In this document: piece by piece, positions 1-35,731 of the stretch | How the letters are laid out: each line of letters begins with the position of its first letter | How positions within the stretch are numbered: the first letter of the stretch is position 1 | The notes under the pieces: generated by a model | Database searches by the model: none | The model's input: the letters and a program-made list of their open reading frames with translations, nothing else | Told to the model about the DNA's origin: nothing | Made by a program: the position numbers and the translations under genes | Assembly: GCF_000003605.2 (NCBI RefSeq) | Contig: NW_003121911.1 | Span: forward strand, 1,427,196 to 1,462,926 | Source of the DNA: Saccoglossus kowalevskii | Taxonomy: Eukaryota > Hemichordata > Enteropneusta > Harrimaniidae | Length of the DNA stretch: 35,731 nt | Direction: 5' to 3'

Positions 1-297
1 CTTTCGACCAATGAGGGACATTCCCTGCCTGGGGTTCAGAATCCCACCGAGCCTATAAATAGGACGCGCAAGTATTTTACTAGTAGCGCCAGTCTTTACC
101 GCGTTGTTGTGTTTAACGTTTGCTTACAAATTTCTTTATGGTAAATTTTCCGGTATATCAGTGGATATACTGTATTGACGTAATAAACTACTCTACGCGT
201 TTATTCCTTACGTATTCGTTTCTTGTGATTGATTTGTTTGCATAGCATTTCTTACTTACTTTGGATATAAACCAGTCACGAATCATAACCCCACATT
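1..297 (+). other. possible LTR fragment (fossil) or stray Pol II promoter
   Basis: The stretch has an ordered set of signals: a CCAAT motif near 8, a TATAAATA box at 54-61, AATAAA at 182-187 and a GT-rich tract near 226-240. It ends near 295 in CCCACA followed by TTGGT. This order of TATA box, polyadenylation signal, GT-rich tract and a terminal CA resembles the U3-R-U5 plan of an LTR, with the left end outside the window. The family cannot be assigned: no internal retroviral genes are seen and no partner LTR lies nearby, so a solo or truncated fossil is likeliest. A cellular promoter remains possible. Confidence 0.3.
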
Positions 298-3200
298 GGT
301 AATGTACAAGAGTTTTTTTCAGGAGTTACGTGGCCCAGGAGGCAAAGACACAAACGCATTCGGTCACTTCCTACTCAAATGTTGCTGTACGTTTGGTATT
401 TACGCACTGAATAGGGAAAGTTAGTAACGACGCAGGTGCAGGTGACTATGCTTGTATTACACACAATGAAACCAATACCCAGACTACGTTCTCTTGTTCT
501 CGTCACTTTTTTTTTTTATAAAGTCCAGGTTTGTTAATATTTCACGGATAGAGTCTGACCACCAACCGTTGAACTCTTCTTTGCCTGTTGTCATAACGAC
601 GTCGATAAGCATCGAGCAATGACAATTGTTATAGATAGTGATCTAAAGACATATGTCTGGTCAAAAAACTATTTTTTGCAAATTATTTGGTCTGAATCTA
701 ATCATAATGTAGTTAAATCTTCAAATATTGACACCGAGTATTATGTCCAAATTATCGAGGCATGATTTATGTACCTGTGACAGAGGTTAATCACGTGACC
801 AAGACAATACATCATTCCTATAAGTTACACCCTTTAGTGACAGTGACGTCAAAATGGCGTATATGGTGGAATGGACAAATGTGCTTGATTGTCAAATCGT
901 TCGTCATCTAGAAAACGATTACAGACTGTACAGATTAAAATGATATCGACGCTGTTAACGAACTTCGTGCAAATTTACGTGGTGGACGCGCTTCGCCAGA
1001 TTATTTAAGAGAATACTAGGAATCAAACAAAAACCTTCAGAAATACAATGTATACAGGATAAACACAAATATTTGTTCTTCCTAACTCATAACAATATTT
1101 TTTGTTCACTCTTAAAAGAATATATTTGACACAAACAAGAATATCCTATACAACTACACGACGTGGTGACTTCAGTTATCTCTTCGCAACCAACAACGGC
1201 TTCGTAATATGACTAGTCTGAGTTTCCACAAATGAGTTGCGAAGTTGCTTGGACGAATTAATACGCGCAATTGAAATCCTCTGGGGTATATTATATGAAA
1301 TCATCCAAATGGAAATTCCTGACAGTGTTAAGAGTCTCAAAAACGATCACCTGCAGGCCAAATGTTCTAATTGGAGATTCTCTATCAACTGTTCATGTAT
1401 ATATATATATATAACTTTTGAATGGTCTAGTACGGTTATACATATCCACACTGAAAATGGCGCTAAGACGACACTGTTAACTATCGGAGTGATTCCACTG
1501 CTCCAGTGTTTGGGACGCTTTTCACAATCATTTTGGTGGATGCTTTTGGAAATATAGAAGAAAACAGACTAGATTTTAACTTGGATATTCAGTTTATAGT
1601 TTGTAAAATATATTACAAATAAACTGTAGTTTCTCAACAAATCAATGGTTTGTTTGAAATTCTTGCCAGTGTAAAGCATCTTAAATAAACGGTAAATCAA
1701 AAGTTAGGATTATAAATTCTCTGTTTACGTCACTGTACTGTTACCTTATACATGCATGATGCAGTTTTCATGAACTTTTCATAACTTACGTCTATTTCAA
1801 CATTTAGCGTCTATGCTTTTGGAAATGTTGATGAAGTGCAGCTAAGTTCAAATATGAATAAACTTTTCATATTCTTCATGATCAGTTTATGAAATATATT
1901 ATCAAAAAACGTGAAAATCTTTATTGTGTATTCATCGATTTCGCGAAGGTGATAAACACTGTCCTAATGTAAAAAAAAAAATAGGTCGTGAGTACATTTT
2001 TTTAAGTTGACGTTTTGGTGAAATCGTTATGATTTCATATGCTTGGCTGCACACTGCGATCAGACAACTCCGTGCCTGTAACCCCGGGGTAAACACCACT
2101 CAAATATTTAATTTTGTGGGACACTCTATTTAATTTTCTATTTGCTACGAATGATTACCAAGTTGGGTTATTTATACAAAAAAGAGAACAAACTGAGAAA
2201 TAAACATCTGATTACAATAATAAAAACATGATGAGAGGCGGATGAGTTCAATTGAACTAACATTTCCAATTATGAATGCTCTGGATGGTGTAGATCCGTA
2301 AGTACTTCTTTGAAGTGTTATGCGTTTTGTTCACGCGATAACGTCCTTATATACTCACAAATACTGAGTAGTTGTATAGTTTACGAAGTACAATAATCCC
2401 AACTTCTAAAACATGCTCAAACGCATATTATCGGGGTATTTTGATAGGTTGGACTCCAGGCGTTTCGCAGGCACTTTAAATGCACCGCACGACTTGTGCA
2501 GGCATGAGAAATTCGGCGGATGGTAATATTTTTCCATCATTGTTACATTCGGGACGATGTCAGTGGTGGCGTGTCACTTGTTTGACATCTATCAAAAGTG
2601 GGTATGATTGTTGTTCCTTTAATTTATTTTTTCTGCCAGTCTCTCTGTGAGATTTTTCTCTGTACATAGTTCCCCCTGCTGAAATTCTAATGGTCAATCC
2701 CTTGGGAAAATATCTACACACATTTATTAGGGAACTTATATTAATTGGAGGTACAAACAACTCATAGAAATGTCCCAAATATAGGCGTTGATCATTAGAC
2801 ACTGTGGGAAGGGGTGAATGTGTGTGTATGTGTTAGATCTGTCATTTCCTCCCTGTCGTTTTTCATTCATTACTTTCTCTGTGCTAGTTTTTGTTGTTCT
2901 CAATTTACTGCCGGGAGCCATGACTATTACTGGCATTTTATTCATTTCAGTGTAATGACTAGAGGAATTTAGTAATCTGCAAATATTTTATTCACATGAT
3001 CACATCCAATGACAATTAGTTGTATGGAAAACCGGGAGAAAATCTAGGTGAATTGTTGGTGGGTTCCAGTTCATATCTACTAGTTTCTCATCTTTTACTA
3101 ACCACCGATCAAGTTGTCTCATGATATAGTTACCAGTATAGTATGTCGATTTGTACTAAGAGGGCAATATTCGGTCAGCAGAATTCTGTTCACCAGATAA

Positions 3201-3660
3201 AAAACCTCTGTCGTAAATGGTGAGCAAAATTTCCTCTTGCAACAGAAAAATATCTAAACTTTGAACTTAATGTATAGTATGTAGAAGATTCGGTCACTAT
3301 ATTTAAAAGTAAGGCTGGGCTTTGAAATCTGGTATGGAAATATACCGCTATATTTATAAGAAAAAAAGATGAGTTCTAGACACTCAAGTACACGAGAAGA
3401 ACCCTCCTCGATTTTAAATGGTCAACCCTAAATCTTTATCAAGAAAAAATGTAGCTCATCTTTTACGACAAGGTGTCTTTATCTGATTTTGGTAAGAAAA
3501 TTCGACTGACGAGCAAAATTTTTCTCACCAAATTTTGCTCTGCTCTGAAACCAACATTAGGCCTAACGTTTGCCCACCACTTATTCATTCTCATATTTAT
3601 TAGGGAGTATCCTTAAAACAAGCCATTGAAATCACAAAACACTCAACATGTCAATGCGCA
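298..3660. other. no gene recognised; AT-rich intergenic DNA
   Basis: Short open frames occur on both strands, for example 1237-1557 plus and 2560-2945 minus. None has recognisable motifs or sustained coding composition. A short TA tract lies at about 1397-1413. I see no RNA gene and no clear repeat array. Confidence 0.55.
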
Positions 3661-3701
3661 TCTCATTAAAAACCAATCGAATGACCTTGGATGACCTCGT
3701 A

Positions 3702-3892
3702 ATTTGCATAAGCCGTCCGCCATGTTGTTTGTTGGTAATGCAAACAAATGAAAACCAAGTCAACAGCACGCATGAAAAAGAATGCTGAGTGACTGGTTAC
3801 TTAGCTGGTTTCAACGATCAGTTGAGGGGGTATATAGTGGCACAGATTTAGTATTCATCACTGTTTTTGTCCTTCGTCGTTTTTAAAGGAAG
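3702..3892 (+). promoter_or_regulatory. candidate promoter and noncoding first exon
   Basis: An exact octamer ATTTGCAT lies at 3702-3709 and a 7/8 inverted octamer ATGCAAAC at 3738-3745. A TATATAG box is at 3831-3837, with a TCATCA initiator-like site about 25 bases downstream at 3855. A donor-like AAG|GTTAGT follows at 3893. This would give a short noncoding exon ending at 3892 that could splice to the acceptor at 5374 upstream of the CCDC33 start codon. The signals are seen; their use is inferred. No good RFX X-box was noticed here by eye, although ciliary genes often have one. Confidence 0.25.
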
Positions 3893-4184
3893 GTTAGTAT
3901 TTTTCACTATTTTAATATAACTGTCGTAGCGCAGATTTAATTTGCTGTGACATCAATCGTCCGTGATAGGATTACCTGTGTTCATGTATTTAGCACCTCA
4001 GGCGACCTTCTGTTATGAATACCCGTACCAGAGGGAATTAACCGGTACTCACGTTTCAATCCAGTGTCTTCTTTGGCACATAGCCTTGGATCATTTCACA
4101 ATGTTGTGACCTGGTCTTGTACGTCTAAATTCCCAAGGGAAAAACACAAGTGAGCGTATCTCTCGGGACAACCATCGCCATTCA

Positions 4185-4392
4185 GTGAAAATGCGGGCGA
4201 CTGAAGCCTGCTCGGCACAGCTGTGTAGCTGCATTTCTCGGCGAATATTTAACCTAAATGCGACCGATCAAATTTATTTATGGTGTACAAATGTTAAGAC
4301 AAGTATCAAGTACTCGACATGTTCGGAATCTGAAAAATTGAATGTAGGAAAATACTCGTATATAGTTTAGTGGAAGACACAAAGTTAAATAA
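4185..4392 (+). other. short GC-richer ORF, unrecognised
   Basis: A 61-codon frame opens at 4185 in a locally CpG-richer patch and ends at 4370, with AATAAA at about 4387. The product is Cys-rich at its start (EACSAQLCSCISRR) and matches nothing I recognise. It could be part of a noncoding RNA or of an alternative 5' exon of the gene downstream. Coding status is doubtful. Confidence 0.15.
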
Positions 4393-4961
4393 AAATTGTT
4401 TTATGTAGACTACATACTATATACTTTTTCTGTGTAGTAATAATAATATTATAACCAACCTTGAATGCAGATCTAATAAACAAGCACTTGAGCATGTTTG
4501 CTTCTCCTTAACAATGATATACTCAATAGTATATGTACTTATCTATTTAGTTATCCTACTATTTTTTTTTTTTTCAAAACAAAAACGGACGAAATTGCGG
4601 AAGCCAATGAAAAGTGTGAACACAATTAAGTTAATGTCATTGCACAATTTATGCAAGACGCTCTCGTATATTAACTTTAAGAAAACAAAATATGAATTCT
4701 TTGTAAATTTCTAGTAGTTTAGTTTACTAATTTTGGAAAATGGTAGCCTGGGACAAGAATTAGTAGTCTGTGTGTCTTGGGCTATCATTAATAAGCATAA
4801 AAGAACCTGCATGTTTGGAGCATGGAAGCTGTGGGTACTTAGCTCTACTTGTTCCTATTTTCAGCAATTGTGGCCCTTATTCTGTGAAATTTGTGGCTTT
4901 TTCTCAGGATTGAATAAGTCTGAAAAAGGTGATAATTACAAATCTTTGCAGAAAAGTCACA

Positions 4962-5069
4962 GAAAAGTCAAAAATCTCGCAGAAGAGTCAAAAATCTTGC
5001 AGAAAAAAGGGGCCAGAAAAGTCAAAAATCTCGCAGAAGAGTCAAAAATCTTGCAGAAAAAAGGGGCCA
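4962..5069 (+). repeat. 54-bp tandem repeat, two identical copies
   Basis: Two copies of a 54-bp unit lie at 4962-5015 and 5016-5069. Each is built from two similar half-units around GTCAAAAATCT(C/T)GCAG. The unit is 18 codons long, so the open frame across it (4733-5155) repeats the lysine-rich peptide VKNLAEESKILQKKGA. The in-frame length keeps that frame open but does not by itself show that it is translated. Confidence 0.85.
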
Positions 5070-5374
5070 TAAATGTTAAAAATGAGCTCAAATTGAGTGA
5101 TGAACCAACATCAAGGAGCATGAAGCTAAACGTACCATTCGTACACATCAGGTAAAATTTACCTACAGACACCTTGTTTTATGTGTTCAGTATTTTCCTG
5201 CAAAGTTCTGAAAATCAGAAATGTAAAGTTTTTCTTTACTTTTACATTTCGGTTTTTACTTTAAATACTTTTTGTTCTCACATTTTTTGAACAATTTAAA
5301 AAATCCTAAAATATATTTTGATTAACTCTTTTTAAAATTGACTGCTGAACAAACTTATTTTTCTTTATTTTCAG

Positions 5375-5454
5375 TAGTGTGCCATTAAGTGTTTGCTGTT
5401 GGTGTTTACACAACTGCCAGGATTTCATTGTGATCAGTAAACTCTGCAGACAAG
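5375..5454 (+). other. CCDC33: probable 5' UTR part of coding exon 1
   Basis: A good pyrimidine-rich acceptor (TTTCTTTATTTTCAG) ends at 5374, and no coding frame fits the next 80 bases. An in-frame TGA at 5431-5433 precedes the ATG at 5455. The exon therefore probably starts as 5' UTR after an upstream noncoding exon. It could instead be the true transcription start region. Confidence 0.5.
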
Positions 5455-32387
<26,933 letters not shown>

Positions 32388-33874
32388 GTAGGTTGATTTA
32401 ATTTCGTATTCGTAAAACATTGTTTCATTTCATAAAGGATAATGTTATAGAACGGCATGCCATTTTGCTGATCTATTATTGTTTTTTACCTTGCCCGTAC
32501 CATCAAAGATGGAAGGGAAAGGTATATTAAGGGAAAAATTTTGTCCGGCGTTGTCGTCGTCGTCGTCGTTGTTGTTGTTGTTGTCGTCGTTAATAATTGT
32601 TATTGTGTGCATAATAACTTTACTAATTCTATTCCAAACTTTATCAAACTTGGTCACCTTATTCATCAGTATAAAGTCTTCCCTGAGTTTGAACAACAGA
32701 TGTCCTGTATGAAAATATCATGCAAAAATTGAGAAAATCTGATAAAATATTTTGACTGTTTCTACTTGACTGATCACTGGTGATACACATCAAAGGTCAC
32801 TGATCTCAGTGGAAATATGCATTGTTGTATGTGTTCAATGAAGCAAATGATTTATCTTGTAATAATATCCTTGGTAATGTATCTCAGAATCCCTACTGGG
32901 TTTCAAAACCAACTCATGGAGAGATTGCACAGTCTGATACACATTTGCAAACCTACCAATAAAATCTTTACAGAAAACAAGATGTCAGAAAATCAATATA
33001 AGCACTGCTATGAACTGGGTGCCAAACTTTGATCAAGATCTGAAGCTAATAGAAAATCTGTTTAGTCAAAGTTATCAAATCAAAAACAATACATAAAAAA
33101 TACATTAAAAGCAAAACATTTCATCCACATTTTAAAAAGAAAATTGTTCTAAAATATATGTATTATGTATTTGACAAACAGTTCATTCAACAAATGAAAA
33201 CTCACAGGAATATGTTTCAGCTATTAGAACAGAATGATAGAGTTTTTATAATACTAGTTTAAAAACTCACTTCAAACAAAGATTGCAGTGTTTGAAGATG
33301 TAGGTTCTCAGGAGGCAACAGTACTGTTGACTTCTCCTTCCACTGGACACCAACTAACTGTTTAAGTTGATTTGCATACAAAGCAGAGCTTGCAACATGA
33401 TAGCTATTCATAAAGGGTGTTTTTTTTTACTTTTCATATAATACAGTAGTCACACAATGAGGCAGTTCATATTTGTCTCAGTGAATCATTAATTTTTTAC
33501 AGACACCTGTACAAAATACTTGGACAAAAGCCAGCTAAGATTTTCTGTTATCTTGCATGTTTTATGAATCTATTCACGTCTAAATGCAGCACTTTTTTTT
33601 GCAATGAGGCATTTGTTTTTATACTAAAATATCTGAATTACTTTGAATAAAGCTGGAAATTATAACCCTTAAAATAATTAAACAAATAAGGCACAAATGT
33701 TTTTGTAAGATATTTACATCTTTAAAGAACATTCGGTAGACTGATTCCCCACTGTTAGTTCAACTCCAAAACTTTTTTGTATTCAAAATTAATTATGACA
33801 ATGTATATTTATATTGAAACAAACTATGTTAAAGGGAATTATATTATATAACAAAGGGCAAGGTCACCAGAGTT
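32388..33874. other. no supported gene
   Basis: A TCG/TTG trinucleotide microsatellite lies at 32551-32591. A frame from 32881 after ATCTCAG is open for some 50 codons in phase with exon 13 and ends at 33031, but its composition is not convincingly coding. The rest is AT-rich DNA. Confidence 0.55.
32551..32591. repeat. GTC/GTT trinucleotide microsatellite
   Basis: A run of about thirteen TCG/TTG-type triplets. The frames through it give poly-Ser, poly-Leu or poly-Val and are not genes. Confidence 0.9.
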
Positions 33875-35731
33875 CAACTATGTTTGCAGTATGCACCTTA
33901 TTGCTATAAAGCGCGCAAAGTTCTGCAAAGCGATTGCAAAGTTGGTGGATTTGCGTGTTTATTTGACGTAAGTTGTTGTTATATCGAACCCTGCCGTTAC
34001 AAAGTATGAAACATGAATAAAATCCATTTGAAGCCTTCGATGTTACCAGCCTGTCATATGAGCCAGCCGTAAAATGTTAAAAAAAACAGCCTAAAATGTG
34101 AAAAGCCAGTGAAAAGTTGGTAGATATGCGTGTATATTTCTCCTAAGTCATTTCATATAGAACCCCGCAGTTAAATTGAGAAAAACAATGTGTAATAAAA
34201 AAAAGCCATTTATTGTCGCAGACTAAACCACTACCCAAGCGTAAGAGGTTAAACAAAGAGCTTACAAAGTTGAGAAAAGCTATTGCAAAGTTTTCAGATT
34301 TACATGGAAATGTTACCTATGTTGTTATATTATCGAGACATGTGGTTGAAAGTTCGGAAAAGTGAAAAAAATATATCGTAAAACGCAGTATGAATGTCGT
34401 AGTGGCTCCCGAACAACGTGGAGTTTTGAAACATTTCCAAACATTAAATAGTCTCCAATTTCAAAAATTTTCAAATGGTTATTATAGGTTAGTGGTCAGG
34501 TGATCAACCTATCACAAAAGTAAATATAAATCGGTCGTGGTTAACACTTGCATGGGAGACAATCTGAAAAAAAACAGCCGTCGAAATTATTTTAGGTTTT
34601 GCCTTACACACTGAAAAGACAAATACGCATGTTTTAGCATTATTTGCTACTCTAATGTCAAACATTTCTTATAGAAATTATTAGAAATTTTCAAATTCAT
34701 AGAAAGTTTTAAAATATGCTAGTATTTTCAATGAAACAACTGTTTTTGCAGTCTGCACCTAATTGCTCTAAAGCTGATAAAACAGCGCGCAAAGTTGTGC
34801 AAAGCGATTGCAAAGTTGGTGGATTTGTGTGTTTATTGGACGTAAGTTGTTGTTATATCGAACCCTGCCGTTACAAAGTATGAAACATGAATAAAATCCA
34901 TTTGAAGCCTTCGATGTTACCAGCCTGTCATATGAGCCAGCCGTAAAATGTAAAAAAAAACAGCCTAAAGTGTGAAAAGCCAGTTGAAAAGTTAGTAGAT
35001 ATGCGTGTATATTTCTTCTAAGTCATTCCATATAGAACCTCGCAGTTAAATTGAGAAAAACAATGTGTAATAAAAAAAAGCCATTTATTGTCGCAGACTA
35101 AACCACTACCCAAGCGTAAGAGGTTAAACAAAGCATTACAAAGTTGTGAAAAGCTATTGCAAAGTTTTCAGATTTACATGGAAATGTTACCTATGTTGTT
35201 ACATTATCGAGACATGTGTTTAAAAGTTCGGAAAAGTGAAGAAATATATCGTGAAATGCCGTTTGAATGTCGTAGTGGCTCCCGAAGTACGTGGAATTTT
35301 GAAACATTTCCAAACATTAAATAGTCTCCAATTTCAAAAAATTACAAATGATTATTATAGGTGAGTGGTCAGGTGATCGACCGATCACAAAAATAAATAT
35401 AAATCGGTCGTGATTAGCACTTGCGTGCGAAACCATCTGAGAAAAACAGCCTTCGAAATTTGTTTAGGTTTTGTCTTATACACTGAAAAGACAAATACAC
35501 AATTTTTTTAGCATTATTTGCTGCTCTAATGTCAAATATTTCTTATAGAAATTTCTAGAAATTATTAGAAATTTTCAAATTCATAGAAAGTTTTAAAATA
35601 TGCTAGTATTTTCAATGAAACAACTGTTTTTGCAATCTGCACCTAATTGCTCTAAAGCTGATAAAACAGCGCGCAAAGTTGTGCAAAGCGATTGCAAAGT
35701 TGGTGGATTTGTGTGTTTATTGGGTGTAAGT
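33875..35731. repeat. ~880-bp tandem repeat running off the window
   Basis: Units start at 33875, 34737 and 35621 (lengths 862 and 884; the third is cut by the window end). Copies differ by scattered substitutions and small indels. Each unit contains three related sub-blocks around GCAAAGTTGGTGGATTT, GAAAAGTTGGTAGATAT and GCAAAGTTTTCAGATTT. Each also has a segment like the 3' half of 5S rRNA. Exon-like stretches bounded by TTTGCAG and GTAAGT occur in the first two units. Confidence 0.88.
34531..34566 (+). other. 5S rRNA-like segment, unit 1
   Basis: TCGGTCGTGGTTAACACTTG followed by CATGGGAGACAATCTG resembles the C-box part of 5S rRNA (TGGTTAGTACTTGGATGGGAGACC). A related copy is at 35403-35439. 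Only the 3' half is recognisable, so this is not a 5S gene; it may be a remnant of a 5S-derived SINE. Confidence 0.35.

Noticed and set aside
2560-2945. Two overlapping minus-strand frames with mildly protein-like composition
   Set aside because: No family recognised, frames overlap without splice logic, and no poly(A) or promoter signals support them.
32881-33031. Possible exon 14 after ATCTCAG in phase with exon 13
   Set aside because: The frame is open for about 50 codons but has a poor pyrimidine tract, no coiled-coil pattern and composition like the surrounding intergenic DNA.

Overview
This window comes from an invertebrate animal genome. It is AT-rich, with long GT-AG introns full of satellites, MITE-like elements and decayed dispersed repeats, plus one 50-N assembly gap. 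The repeat style (AAAATGGCnGCC motifs, MITEs with TACTGTAAAA ends, PyTTTGnACAAAATCC-type dispersed repeats) fits a marine invertebrate, perhaps a mollusc or other lophotrochozoan. The species cannot be named from the sequence.

Main gene: I reconstruct one plus-strand gene of at least 13 coding exons, from the ATG at 5455 to a donor at 32388. It encodes an orthologue of CCDC33, a coiled-coil/C2-domain protein known in vertebrates as testis- and cilia-associated. All 13 exons join with compatible phases (running phases 1,0,0,2,1,0,2,0,1,0,0,0,2) and give 897 codons without a stop. Residue blocks match what I remember of human CCDC33 from exon 1 through exon 12: GFCKND, IYPRP, LILKVADN, YKIPI, RVVPDY, LVIEYY, LITSERP, LPTLD. 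Proline-rich linkers lie in exons 2, 12 and 13. The C-terminal coiled coil known from vertebrates is not seen here and would lie beyond the window.

Layout: 1-300 resembles a left-truncated LTR or similar promoter. 300-5374 has no convincing gene but holds a possible promoter and noncoding first exon near 3700-3892 and an in-frame 54-bp tandem repeat at 4962. Exons 1 and 2 flank a 1.2-kb satellite with an 88-bp unit. Exons 3-10 run from 10566 to 17954, with a 738-bp element with long inverted ends and a 0.7-kb minisatellite in their introns. The gap is at 17958-18007. Exons 11 and 12 are at 21371-22595. A 9.6-kb intron follows, then exon 13. The window ends in a tandem array of about 880-bp units.

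Most interesting are signs that the locus makes more than one product. There is a phase-compatible alternative last exon after exon 6 (14125-14352, stop followed at once by AATAAA) and another after exon 12 (23063-23155). A two-helix membrane-protein C-terminus sits inside intron 12 (23796-23999). A candidate first coding exon (24849-24884) has an X-box-like site upstream and a consensus donor in phase with exon 13. Together these suggest that exon 13 may belong to a second promoter or a second gene. The transcript models are inference from splice signals and reading frames; no RNA data were available.
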